Source: CBDCYN01 sp965224205
Lineage (GTDB): Bacteria > Planctomycetota > Phycisphaerae > Phycisphaerales > Phycisphaeraceae
DNA length: 64,000 nt
Direction of reading: 5' to 3'
NCBI GenBank assembly: GCA_965224205.1
Contig: CBDCYN010000002.1
Location: 62,001-126,000 of the forward strand
This document shows positions 8,791-19,600 of the stretch, in pieces (position 1 is the stretch's first letter; each line of letters starts with the position of its first letter). The notes under the pieces are model-generated. The model was not told the origin of the DNA. It saw only the letters and a program-made list of their open reading frames with translations, and did not search any database. The position numbers were made by a program, and so were the translations under genes.

Positions 8791-9602
8791 AACGCTTCCT
8801 GAAATGGCGTATCACCTCCCTCGCCAGCGGCGACCGTGAGGTATCGGGTTATGGCGCGGCCTAGGCGTGCAAATATACCCCTCCCGGATGAAATAGCGGC
8901 AGAATCATTTCCAAGGGTCAACAGCCTCGCCGACGCGGCACTTGGAAACGCGATGCTCGCCGATCACACCAATCACTTTTTTCTGCTTTTTTTTTTATCC
9001 CTCGCGCAGGATCGCTCCCAAACGCGGTATACGACTTATGAGCCGCAAGGGCTGATGGCAGCCGAGTCGTCACCGGTTGCCCCTGATCGCTGGGCCCTTC
9101 CGGGCAGGGCTTGATATCCGTTCCCTACTGGACCCCCGCGCTGTACCGAGGTTGTGCCGCTTCGGGTGAGTTCCGGACCCGGGTAAAAGCCGCGGCCTTC
9201 CACCGTACCCTCGCTAGGCGCATCGCCATCGACGCCGGTCGGTATTGGCTGCGCCGCCCAAGGAGACAGGCGTGTCACACCGAACACCGCAACACCGCGC
9301 CTCAGCGCGCGGCCCACCGTCGGCCGCGGGGGTTATGCTTCAACCTCCGCGACGACAACGTTTTCATCAAGGGCTTCTTTCAGACATCTTCTAGGTTTAA
9401 CCCGTCGGCTCGCGGTGTGTCCCTACCTCGACGAAGACGCCGCGCACCTCCACGACGTGAGGGTTGAGTTGAGTGGCCTAAACAAGAGCCTAAGCACCCA
9501 GCCAAGGAGCGGAAACCAAGGGGAGCCACACACCACATCGTCCGGGCACGTCCCGGGCGTCTCACCCGCTTTACCATTAAATACACAACAAGGAATTCAA
9601 TC
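8791..9602. other. Intergenic region, pseudopilin to FG-GAP protein
   Basis: 812 bases with no gene I can support. It contains a half copy of the palindromic repeat (about 8825-8850) and a T-rich run at 8978-8998. The short frame at 8836-9114 has no family features. The promoter and leader of the FG-GAP gene lie in its right part. No riboswitch or structured RNA is recognised. Confidence 0.5.
8825..8850. repeat. Palindromic dispersed repeat, half copy 3
   Basis: AGCGGCGACCGTGAGGTATC matches the left arm of the family (GAGCCGCGACCGTGAGG) with a few changes. No complementary right arm is seen, so it is a partial copy. Confidence 0.5.
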
Positions 9603-11369
9603 ATGCGTAAGCATTTGAAAATCATGCGTCAATGGTCACGTTCCATCGAATCGATCTGCCGTGTCGTCATGGCCAAGCACGCTCAGCGTTGCACCGGCGT
9701 GCACGAGCGGTTCGCGTTGGAACCCATGGAGGACCGGGTGTTGTATTCGATCGGGGTCATCGGCGCTGCGCCGATCACGCCCGCCGCACCGTCCGTGGCG
9801 GTCGCGGTCGAGTTCGACAACAGCGCGATCGAGGACGTCTCCGAATGGCAGGACGCGTTCGGGGACACGGTCGCCACCGGCGACTTCAACGGCGACGGGT
9901 ATGACGACATGGCAGTCGGGGTATCCAAGGAGGATGTCAACGGCCTCGCCGACGCCGGCGCGGTGAACGTGATCTACGGCGGCCCCAACGGGCTCCGCGT
10001 GTTCGGGGATCAGCTGTGGACCCAGACCCAGCTGGCCAACACCGGCCCCGAAGCGGGCGACCGGTTCGGCCGCTCCCTGGCCACGGGCGATTTCGACGGC
10101 GACGGGTACGACGACCTGGCCGTTGGCTCGCCGAACGAAGACCTGGGGGTATACAGTGACACGGGGGTCGTCCACATCATCTACGGGTCGGCAACGGGCC
10201 TAACGGCCAGCGGCAACCAGATGTGGCACCAAAACAAGCCCGGGATCGGGGGCTCGAATGCGTCGAATCAAAACTTTGGCTGGTCCCTGGTCGCGGGGGA
10301 TTTTGACGGCGATGGGCGTGATGACTTGGCCGTGGGCGTGAAGGGTGAAAACGTCGGCGGACAGGTCGATGCCGGGGCTGTGAACGTCATCTACGGCTCG
10401 AACGCCGGGTTAACCGCCGCCGGCGATCAATACTGGCACCGTAACCGGACCGGGATCGAGGATGTAGCCCAAACCGAAGATTATTTCGGCTGGACGCTGG
10501 CTGCGGGGGACTTCAACGGCGACGGCCACGATGATCTGGCAGTGGGGGTCTACGGCGATGATGTGTTCAATGGCTCGACTGGTGATGTCGGCAACATCGC
10601 CGTCGACGGGGGATCGGTTCACGTCCTGTACGGTTTTAAGGACCAAGGATTGGCGCCCTACTTCAACCATGTCATCTACCAGACACAATCTCACATTTCC
10701 GGTAACTCTGCGACAGAGGACTGGTTCGGTTATTCACTGGCCGCAGGCGATTTCGACAATAACGGCCGAGATGATCTGGCGATCGGCGTGCCGAGGCGAG
10801 AGATCGGCACGATCACAGACGCCGGTGCGGTGGTCGTGATCGAAGGGACCTACTCAGGGCTGCTGCACTTCGATAGTCTCCGCACCTCTGTATGGCATCA
10901 GAACCGATTCGGGATTGCGGAAGTGGCCGAAGCCCACGATCGATTTGGGACTTCGGTAACTACTGGTGACTTCAACGGTGATGGGAAATCTGACCTGGCG
11001 GTGGGCACCCCTCGGGAACATATCGGTAGCGTCCTCGACGCCGGTGCAGTCAACGTGATCTACGGTCATAAGTCACTGAGCGACGCTGGGCTCAATAGCA
11101 TCGGCGACCAGCTGTGGCACCAAGACTCCCCAGGGATCAGCGACGTGGCCCAGAACTACGACTGGCTGGGCTTTGCGCTGGCGTCGGGCGATTTCGACGG
11201 CGACGGCCGATCTGACCTGGCCATCGGGGTGCCCAGCGAGGATCTTGGGGCCGCTGATTATAACCACGGGGTGATCAACGCGATCTATGGCCGCGACGAC
11301 GCCCTCGGCCTGACTTCTGAAAACAACCAGATCTGGCACCAGAACATCAACTTCGGGGTTGTCATCTAA
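9603..11369 (+). CDS. Secreted FG-GAP / integrin-alpha-like beta-propeller protein with LEP-x-EDR motif
   Basis: Start ATG 9603 is preceded by AAGGAATTC (about 9590), a good ribosome site. The basic N-terminus leads to ALEPMEDRVLYS (about residues 38-49), a planctomycete surface-protein motif related to LEPR-xLL. After that come seven FG-GAP repeats, each with a calcium loop of the type GDFNGDGYDDLAVG followed by GAVNVIYGS-like strands. The Asp loops can be counted at about nt 9890, 10090, 10300, 10515, 10755, 10975 and 11205. Seven repeats are exactly one seven-bladed propeller. Repeat 5 has DFDNNGRDD, a weaker calcium loop. Length 588 residues, no transmembrane anchor. Likely exported and surface or periplasmic; a ligand cannot be inferred. 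It stands alone between gaps. Confidence 0.85.
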   Translation: MRKHLKIMRQWSRSIESICRVVMAKHAQRCTGVHERFALEPMEDRVLYSIGVIGAAPITPAAPSVAVAVEFDNSAIEDVSEWQDAFGDTVATGDFNGDGYDDMAVGVSKEDVNGLADAGAVNVIYGGPNGLRVFGDQLWTQTQLANTGPEAGDRFGRSLATGDFDGDGYDDLAVGSPNEDLGVYSDTGVVHIIYGSATGLTASGNQMWHQNKPGIGGSNASNQNFGWSLVAGDFDGDGRDDLAVGVKGENVGGQVDAGAVNVIYGSNAGLTAAGDQYWHRNRTGIEDVAQTEDYFGWTLAAGDFNGDGHDDLAVGVYGDDVFNGSTGDVGNIAVDGGSVHVLYGFKDQGLAPYFNHVIYQTQSHISGNSATEDWFGYSLAAGDFDNNGRDDLAIGVPRREIGTITDAGAVVVIEGTYSGLLHFDSLRTSVWHQNRFGIAEVAEAHDRFGTSVTTGDFNGDGKSDLAVGTPREHIGSVLDAGAVNVIYGHKSLSDAGLNSIGDQLWHQDSPGISDVAQNYDWLGFALASGDFDGDGRSDLAIGVPSEDLGAADYNHGVINAIYGRDDALGLTSENNQIWHQNINFGVVI

Positions 11370-11519
11370 AAAAGGTGATAGCCCAGGAGATCGGCATCCC
11401 TATCCCGGATACAAGGACGGCATGACCCACGCACGCGGCGGCGATCTTTGAGGCGCCGATCGTATCTTGAGCGGGGGACTCGGGACGCGACGCGTCGATC
11501 ACACCGTTCGGAATCAATC

Positions 11520-11554
11520 ACGGGGGCCGTGCTTCGAGTGCGGCCTCCGTTTTC
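11520..11554 (+). terminator. Probable terminator after FG-GAP gene
   Basis: Stem ACGGGGGCCG / CGGCCTCCGT (one mismatch) around the loop TGCTTCGAGTG, followed by TTTCTT. It is about 150 bases after the stop codon. Confidence 0.7.
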
Positions 11555-11813
11555 TTCATTGACCGTGGATCGGTTTTACTTCGCGGCGTTTCTCGTCAAC
11601 CCTTCCCACACACGGTCTATTGATAATTGAATTGTTCATTCAACACCACGATCGTCGAATTTGCCGGGCGATTCTTTCCGTTTTGCTTGGGCGGCGAGTT
11701 GAATCATCTATTCAAACATCAATAAGACCGCTCGGAGTGAAACAGTAAGGTTCAAAGAAAACCTCCGGACCTTCTGCATTAAGGCGTTTTCTCACTGAGC
11801 GTACCGCGATCGC

Positions 11814-11928
11814 CGCGAGCCGCGACCGTGAGGCAGCAGGCTTCTCGGAATACCCCAACCACTTGACGTCGTACACGAAATCGGAAAACACGCCAAGAGG
11901 AACCCGCTTGCTGACGCGCGCGGCTCGC
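11814..11928. repeat. Palindromic dispersed repeat, copy 4
   Basis: Left arm GCGAGCCGCGACCGTGAGGC begins at 11815. The complementary right arm ends at 11928 (CGCGCGCGGCTCGC). The arms are separated by about 55 bases, longer than in copy 2, but the right arm with its left flank is almost identical to copy 2. Confidence 0.75.
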
Positions 11929-12124
11929 CATGAAGCGATACAGGCATGAGAAAACTATCTATATCCTATATTACGATCCACCGTCACAGGTACAGCCCTT
12001 CGGTTCGTGCTAAACTGACCGGATGCTCATCGGGATGGAATTGATTAGGAGATCAGTCCCCTCATGGGCAAGCCTGGGGTGCCAGCGTGCCGACCTTTGA
12101 TTGGTGCCCGTCTTTGAATAATGG

Positions 12125-12577
12125 TTGAAGTTGGAGAACGCTTATCTGCTCATGGTCGTTGTCGGCGCTCACCTGCGAGCGGAGGTCGCCGACCGGCCGC
12201 TGGCGTACCGCCTCTGCGAGCGGATCAAGGCGTGGCTCGACGCCAACACGCAGAGCCTCAACGTCAGCGTCCTGCCGATCGTCTGCTGTGACATCTGGTA
12301 CATCAACCAGCAGGACCTCCAGCAACGGCCGACCATCAGCATCGGCGGGCCGGGGGTCAATGCCCTGAGTGCTTATTACGCCAACAAGCTGCCTGCGGCG
12401 TACGTGCGAGACGATCAGATCATGATCCAGCTCGACCCTGAATTCGTAGACCTCAAGACCAGCATCTGGGGGCTCAATCACCCCTACACCGTCGAGGCGA
12501 TCGAGCTGTTCGGCCGTCAGTACTTCGATGATTTTATGAAAGCGGTCGCCACCCAGGTCGAGCCGTACACCGAATAA
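12125..12577 (+). CDS. Hypothetical protein, 150 residues
   Basis: Unrecognised soluble protein. The frame opens after an in-frame stop at 12119-12121, so the start is TTG 12125 or possibly ATG 12152. It is probably real: the composition is balanced, with IVCCDIWYINQQDL in the middle and ISIGGPGVNALSAYYANKLP, which looks like a nucleotide- or phosphate-binding turn but matches no family I can name. No signal peptide or membrane helix. It is followed after 83 bases by another unassigned protein on the same strand, so the two may be co-transcribed. The non-ATG start leaves open that a frame change upstream has removed the true N-terminus. Confidence 0.6.
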   Translation: MKLENAYLLMVVVGAHLRAEVADRPLAYRLCERIKAWLDANTQSLNVSVLPIVCCDIWYINQQDLQQRPTISIGGPGVNALSAYYANKLPAAYVRDDQIMIQLDPEFVDLKTSIWGLNHPYTVEAIELFGRQYFDDFMKAVATQVEPYTE

Positions 12578-12660
12578 ACACCATCGATCTTCTTAGAACG
12601 TGTGTGAGAAGCACATAAACCCGATTCCCCGGGTGGTAGGAGACGGCCAAGGCCAACCCG

Positions 12661-13614
12661 ATGACCAACACCCGTCAACAATCCTCGACGTTCACGCTAA
12701 CCGCACAAGCGGGCCGCTGGACCGCCGCCGCCCTGCACGGTCTGCCTAAAGCGACGACCCTGCAATTCAAGCTCACGATGAACGCCCAAGGCACGGTCTG
12801 GCTGCTCGATGCCCAGAACTACTCCGGGTTCCCTCACCCACAAGCGGTTCTGCACCGCGGCGTAGCCGGCCCTCAATACGCTTCGTCCGTGACCGTCCCC
12901 GAATCGGGCGACTATTACCTGATCCTCGACAACCGGTCGGGGTCTGAAACCGTGAGAGCCGATGTCGAGGTTACCGCGTGCGTTGATGAAGCAGCCGTGC
13001 TTGGTCCACCTCAAGACGGCCTCGATGCCGCCAACGAGATGCTCGCGAGAGTCGCCAAGGAATTAAGCTCTTTTTTCACGTTCGATTCGCTCCAGATCCG
13101 CACCGAGGCCGGCGGTCAAGCGGCCATCACCCGCGAACCAGGCGGGATCCGTATCAACATGGACTTTTCACTGGCCGTGATCGATTTCGTCCAGGACAAG
13201 CAGAAGGTATGGATGATGCTGTTCGTCGTACTATTCCAGGAGTTGGCCCGCCTGCTGCTCGAGCGGACCCCCAACCATGGCGACGGCGACCACGCCGAAG
13301 CGACCGACGAACTAGGCACGGCGATGATGGTCATGTTCGGCTACGAGGCGCATGTCCGCGGCCAGGCTCAATACGTTGCGACTGACCCTCACGGGCAGCG
13401 ACTGGCCAAGGAACTAGCCGCTTTCGACCGCTTGCCCTTAACACCCCAACGCGCCCAGGCCATGCTGCGCTGGCTTGACGAACCTGACCTCGTCACCCGG
13501 TGGCAGCAGGTGCTGCTACCCAACATGCACACGACTATTCTTCAGCAGCTTCTCCACCAACCCCAGCCGTGGACGACCGTCGCCCTGGTCGAACAAGAGC
13601 TGGCCAAACGATAG
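12661..13614 (+). CDS. Hypothetical protein, possible degenerate metallopeptidase-like C-terminal domain
   Basis: 317 residues, ATG 12661 with AAGG upstream. The N-terminal half (to about residue 115) is beta-rich and ends VPESGDYYLILDNRSG, the style of small bacterial pre-peptidase/jelly-roll domains. The C-terminal half contains FQELARLLLERTP followed about 15 residues later by HAEATDELGTAMMVMFG. That spacing recalls DUF4344-type putative metallopeptidases, which have HExxH then ExxAD. Here the first His is Gln and the second is Arg (QELAR), so zinc binding would be lost. The family link is inference and may be wrong. The gene ends about 40 bases before the convergent giant gene. Confidence 0.6.
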   Translation: MTNTRQQSSTFTLTAQAGRWTAAALHGLPKATTLQFKLTMNAQGTVWLLDAQNYSGFPHPQAVLHRGVAGPQYASSVTVPESGDYYLILDNRSGSETVRADVEVTACVDEAAVLGPPQDGLDAANEMLARVAKELSSFFTFDSLQIRTEAGGQAAITREPGGIRINMDFSLAVIDFVQDKQKVWMMLFVVLFQELARLLLERTPNHGDGDHAEATDELGTAMMVMFGYEAHVRGQAQYVATDPHGQRLAKELAAFDRLPLTPQRAQAMLRWLDEPDLVTRWQQVLLPNMHTTILQQLLHQPQPWTTVALVEQELAKR

Positions 13615-13652
13615 TCACCCGCCTTGTTTGACCCTCTCATCGATGTCCCGGC

Positions 13653-16600
13653 CTATAGCTCGAACAGCAACGACCATTCATCGAGGACTCCGATCTGCTG
13701 CTTCTTATCATCGCGGATCTCTAGCATCCACGTGCCGAGGATATCCTCGGCTTCGAACAAACTCAGATCGCCCTCTGGCCGATAGGCGCCCACAAACGGG
13801 GCCGAACCGGCCGTGATCGACTCAGTCGCGTCGTCGTCGAAGACCGTCCCGTCGAAGCCGTCCCCGTTGCCGCCCACGTCGGAGAACAGCTCGATCACGG
13901 TCCCATCGGGGCTGTGCAGGAACACGTCCAGGTCCGAGTCGCGCGTGTGCGTGATGTTCAGCTCGACGTTGAGGTCGAAGATCGTGGCGCTGTCCGTGAT
14001 CACGATGCTCGAAAACACCGTGCCCTCGTCGACGAGCGTGACCGGCCCACTGCTGGTGTAGGTCATCAAGGCAGCAGTGAGGTTGCTGCCCCCACCGCTG
14101 CTTGAACTCGACGCAACGGCAGTGTCGTCCTCCTTCGCGCCCTGGGTATCGATCGCCACACCCGGGATATTGCCCGGCTGCGGGTCACGCGGCGAACCGC
14201 TCTGATCGCCCCATTGCGGGTCGGACGAGGTAACCAGCCCCAGCTCACCGTCTGGCTCGGTCCGGGTGATATCAGCACCGCTGGCGGCACCTAGGTCCAG
14301 CAGGAACTGGATCATCCCCGGCGCCTGACCCGGCGAGGTGAATATCGTCGGGATCCCGAACGGCGCGAACGGGACGATGTAGCTGTTGAACTCCGCGATC
14401 CAATCGAACAGCCGGTCCCCGCCGGTGTTGGCGATCAGCACGTCCAGCCCGGCCCCGCCGAACGCGAAATCCGCATCAGCGAACTCGGGGTCGTCGGGCC
14501 GATCATTGAGGCTGGCAGCGGTACCGTTATCGTGATTGTCGTCGGCGTTGAGCAGATCGTCACCGAATCCGCCGAACAGCCGGTCGTTGAGTGTCCCGCC
14601 CACGAGCCAGTCGTTGCCCAGGTCCCCGAACAACCGGTCCTTGCCGTCGTTGACCTTCGCGCCGGTGATCGGGTCGGTCGCCTCGAAGTTCAGCAGGAAC
14701 CCGGCGATCTTCGTGCGCGGGTTGTCCGCGTCGTAGGCCGCCAGCTTGCGCGTCACCGGGTCGTACCCCAGCGGGTCGGCGTCGGGCACGGGCACGTCGA
14801 AGAACGTCGCCAACGCCTCGGCCCCGGACATCGCGTCGTCCCCGGCCCCGCCGTGCAGGAAGTCGTCGCCCAACCCGCCGTAGATGATGTCCGCCGAGCC
14901 GGCCTCGAACGGCGTGAGGTCGACCGCCTTGGTGAGCCGACCGGTGATCGAAACCACCGCGCCCACGAACGGGCCGGGCAGGCCGATCGACTCCTGATCG
15001 TTCTCGGTATCGAGGCGATTGAGCGGCTCGTCCTGCCCGTTGCGGCTGGCATAGATCCGCCCGTCGTCGCCCAGTACGCCGTCCTCACCGCTGCCGCCCG
15101 AGACCCAGTCCGAGTCGTACCCGCCGATGATGTCGTCGTCCTCGGAATCACCGAACAGCACGTCCATCCCGACCTGGCCGTAGATGAAGTCGTCCCCGGA
15201 CTCACCGTGGACCTCATCAGCGGCGCCGATGTCGTTGGCTGCCGCCGGGTCGAACGCCGGCCCGCCCGGGGTGTAATCGACCAACTCGATCGCCCGCGGG
15301 ATGACCCGAAGCGTGCCACGGTCCTCGAACGTCGAGGTCTGGTCGTAGTTGAACTCACGGAACTGAGTCGTGGTCGGGTCGACCACTTCCACGAGGCGGT
15401 AGATGTTCCCGTTGTCGCCGACAATCGCGTCTGAATCGCGGGCGTGACGCTCGTTAAGCACGATGTCGCCCTGGTTCGACGCATCCACCGCGTGGTTGCG
15501 CTCGATCCGGGTGCCGGCGCCGCCGAAGAGGGTGTCTTGCCCGTCGGGTCGCAGGTCTTCACTTGCACCCAACCCGAACAGCTGCGAGCTGCCACCGATG
15601 ATGTCGTCCTGCCCGAGGTTCCCGAAGACCACGTCGTTGCCGCCGTTGCCCTCGATGTAATCATCCCCGTCGGGGGCGGCTTCGGATGACGGGATAACCG
15701 TCAGGGTCCCGTCGCCTTCGCGCAACGCCACAACGTCCGTGGCAGGGATGGTGATCTCACCCACGACGGCGCCGTCGCCCTGGATCACGTCGTCGCCGAG
15801 CTGGCCGAAGATCACGTCGTCGTCGGCGCCACCGGCGATGTAGTCGTTGCCGTGGGTGTCGGCCGCTGGGGTGTCGCTGTGGTCGAGCAGTACGATATCT
15901 CGCTCCGCCACACCGGTCGGGTTGAGCTGCGCCGCCGCGTCGACGACCGGCAGCCCGTTGGCGTCGTAGATCGCCGTGCCCGGCAGGATACGCACACGCG
16001 GGCTCAGCGCATCACCGCGCCGGTCGATGGTGGCGTTGTCCCCGGCGATCACGTCGTCGCCGCTGCCGCCGTCGAGCCGGTCGCCCGCGTCGTGGCCACC
16101 AGGGACGTTGTGGCCACCGATGATATCGTCGTCGTCGCTGCCACCGAAGATGGCGTCCGAACCCTGCTGGCCCAGGAGGATATCCTGCCCAGCGTTGCCG
16201 AAGATCACATCGTCCCCGCCGTCGTCGGCAATCTGGATATCGATTGCAGTGAAGGTGAACGCCGGCGAAAGCGTCGCCAGCGGCAACAGGTCGGCGTTGA
16301 TGTCGCCTTCGACTTTTCCGTGGTCCCCGAACACCAAATCCTCGTCCGCACCGGCGGTGATCCGGTCGTTGCCGGTGCCGCCGAGGACGAAGTCGTCGTC
16401 GCTGCCGGAGTCGATCGTGTCCCCGCCGCCGTCGTTCGGATCGGTCGTGGTGATGATATCGATATCCGACGCGTCGCTATCCGTCTCGAGCCAATCGATG
16501 TATCCGTTGTCGCCCAGCACGACGTCGTCAGCCGCGTTGGTGGTGATGTCGTCGCCGCCAATGCCGCCCAAGACGATGTCAACGTTGTTGCCGGTGACGA

Positions 16601-19600
16601 TGGTGTCATCGCCGCCGATAGCGACCGCGATGGTCTCGACCCGGTCGAGCGTCATCGGCTGCCCGGCCAGTTGCCGCGGTGTATCGATCGCCACCGCCGC
16701 GGTAAGGGTCCCGCTATCGCCGATGACGAGGTTGGCCCCATCCCCGGCGTTGATCGTCATGTCGCCTTCATCGCCGCCGATCACGACATCATCGCCGGAA
16801 CCGGCGGTGATGTCGTCGACCCCACCGTCGTCGGGGGCGATCGAGGTGATCAGGTCCAGATCCGAGGAATCGCCGTCAGCCAGGACGTAATCGATCACCC
16901 CGCTATCGCCGAGCACGATGTTGTGCCCTTCGGCCGCATCGATTGTGTCCGCCGCCATCCCGCCAACAATGATGTCGTTATCAGCCTGGCCTCGGATCGT
17001 GTCGTCGCCGCCCTGATCGGTGTCAGTACTTTCGATCCGCGTGACGATGTTGTCGACCAGGGTCGCAGCCCCGAAGTCGCCGAGGATCAGGTCGTTGTCA
17101 TTGCCGCCGTCGAGGGTCTCGCGGTTGGGGTCGCCGGTGACATCGTCGTTGCCGCCGCCGAGGATGATGTCCCGCCCGTCGCCGCCGGTGACCTGGTCGT
17201 TCGAACCCACCGCGCGGAGCATCCCGTCGTTCTCGATGATGTTCGGGTCGCCGTTGAAGATAAAGTTCGGGTCGCGGACCACGCCGTCGGTCAGGTCTCC
17301 GTGCCCGCCGCCGCCGAGGCGCGCCACAAGGCCACTCGTCCCGTCGAGGTAGTGCACCCGGCCCAGGTCACCGAAAATGATGTCCGCCCCGGTCCCGCTG
17401 TCGATCGTGTCACGGCCCAATCCGCCGAAGACCACCAGCGGCAGGCTCGAAGCGGTCGCGTCGACCGTGTCGTCGCCTCCCTGGGTGTTGAGCACGAAGA
17501 ACCCGTCTTGCCCGTCGGTGAGGGTCGCATTGACCGTGTCGCCGCCCTCACCCGTGTTGAGCGTGGTGATCGTGCGCGTCGTGCCCAGTGTGGCCCCGTC
17601 ACCGCGCAGGTGGGTTCCGTCGATCGTGATGGTGTCGCTAAGCCCGCTGGTCCAGTAGGTGATCCCGTCGGCGAAGTTGTTGGCCTCGCCCGCGTCGGTC
17701 TTATACGTCATCGCCGCCGGGGCCAGCCCGGTCACGGTGATATCGGTGGTGGGCAGACCCAACCCGAGCACGGGTTGATCGGTGATCACGACGTTGCTGT
17801 CACCGGTGGCCGTAGCCTCGTCGCTGATCATCAGCCGGTGTCGGCCGGCACCAGCGTCGAGGTTGAGTACGCCCTGGATATCGTCGAGGTGCCCGATAAG
17901 CAGGTCGAATGCACCAGCCGCGGCACGGTCGATGTCTGCGTCAGAAGAGACATAAATCTGCTCGCTGTTCCCGAGCGTTCCCCCGTCGTGGAGGTTGACG
18001 TTGGTCACCGCGGTCGTGCCCTGGACGTTGAAGATGTCCGAACCCGACCCGAGGTCGATGTTGAGCGTGTCGGCCCCGTAATAGCTGATGCCATCCATAC
18101 GCGTCGCCACGTCGAGCCCGATCGTGGCCCCACCGACCGCCCGCGCCACGAGCTGACCCACGCCCCGCCCACCGTCCTGCTGACGAAGAACGCCCTGGAA
18201 GTTGACGACGTACACATCGCCCAGGTCGCCCGCGTCCATCTTGGTGACCGCGATGTCGGAGTCGAACACGCTGTCGAGGATCGCCGCCTGGAGGGCATTC
18301 TCGACATCGAACGCGTCAGCCCCCACCGCGATGGGATCTGTCACGAAAGTCTGGCCGCCGCCCTCGACCCGCGTCGAGACCACCACCACGCCCCCGCCGC
18401 TGCCCTTGATCAGGCCCGACGCATCAACCTCAAGTTTGGACACATCCTGATCGGCCAATGCCCCGATAAACTCGATCGTGAACACGGCGCCCGCCTGGGT
18501 GACTTGCACGTTGCCGGTCCCGATGGTCGAAAGCGACTCGAGCGCGGTTTGCAAGCCCGCGGCGTCCACGTCGAAGGCCACCGGCGTCGCGGTGGTCTGT
18601 CCATCGAGCGTCACGGTGAAGTCCCCGCCCGTCGCGTCGATCGTCAGCGACTGGACCTCGTTGACCACGGTGGTCAGCTCCAGCTCGAAGAAATCGCCCG
18701 TTGAGCCGTTAACGGTTACGGTCTGCACGTCATCGACCACCGGCTCGTTGGTGCCCTGGATCAGGGTTGCGACCAAGGCCGGACCGTCTCCCCCCGGGAC
18801 GATCTGCGGGACGTTATCGCCGGGCCGGCCGATGAACTTGATGATGAACAGGCCGTTCTCTACGCCGACCTGAACGTCGCCGGTACCGATCGACTCGAGC
18901 GCTGCTTCGATCGCCGTCGCGTCCGCGTCGTGGTTGAGCAGGCCCGACACCACGCTGTCGAAGCTGAGAGTGAACTGCTCGTTGGGTTGGGCATTGACCA
19001 GTAGCGTCTGGATCTCGGTCGTCAACTGCTCGCTGAGGCCATCAAGTCGGGTCGTGATCGTGATGGCCGCGAGGCGCCCGGCGTCGGGCACGCTGCCCGT
19101 GCCGTCGATCGGGGCCACAAGGTTCGTGGTGCCCAGGTGCGTGAGTTGAGGCAGGTCGATAGCCGTGAGATCACCCTGGAACCGGACGATGTAAACGTTG
19201 TCGGCCTTGGTGACATCGACGTTGCCGACACCGATCGTCGCCAGGGCTTCTAGCTGGGACTGGAGGTCCGCGGCGCTGATGTTGTACGCCAACGGCCCGG
19301 TCGACACCCCCGCGAAATCGAGCGCGAAGGTCCCGCCCGACGCGTCGACCGTCACGTTCTGGATCTCGTTGACCGTGCGCATGTCCAGGCCGGTGAGGGT
19401 CGTCCGTGTCAGCAACCCGAGGTTATCGTCCGTGTCGCCCGAATCATCGACGTTGACAATATCGCCATCGGTGATGACGTACGCGCTGTCGACCCCGGTG
19501 TTCCAGGTCGTCTCGAAGTCGTAGGTCACCTCGACGGCGCCTGAGACCGGGGAGGCGATCGTGACGTCGGAGCCGGTAATCGTGATATCAGCCGGGTCGA

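Larger units (their letters stand above)
11370..12124. other. Intergenic region with terminator and palindromic repeat
   Basis: 755 bases without a supported gene. It contains the likely terminator at 11520-11554 and a full palindromic repeat at 11814-11928. The short frame at 11448-11630 overlaps the terminator and is rejected. Confidence 0.5.

Noticed and set aside
8836..9114. Possible 92-codon gene after the pseudopilins
   Set aside because: It starts inside a partial palindromic repeat, runs through a T tract and has no ribosome site or family features.
9120..9330. Structured RNA (SRP, RNase P or tmRNA) in a GC-rich gap
   Set aside because: Looked for the conserved cores of these RNAs and found none.
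14532..15434. Other long + strand frames antisense to the giant gene (also 22354-23523, 24994-25935, 27574-28842, 32675-33535)
   Set aside because: Same cause: they are shadows of a repetitive high-GC gene, with no ribosome sites or known motifs.
15852..18704. A 950-codon open frame on the + strand opposite the RTX part of the giant gene
   Set aside because: It is rich in Val, Asp, Arg and Ala with no domain sense. It arises because the complement of GGT/GGC-GAC-rich repeat codons rarely contains stops. The - strand has clear RTX motifs.
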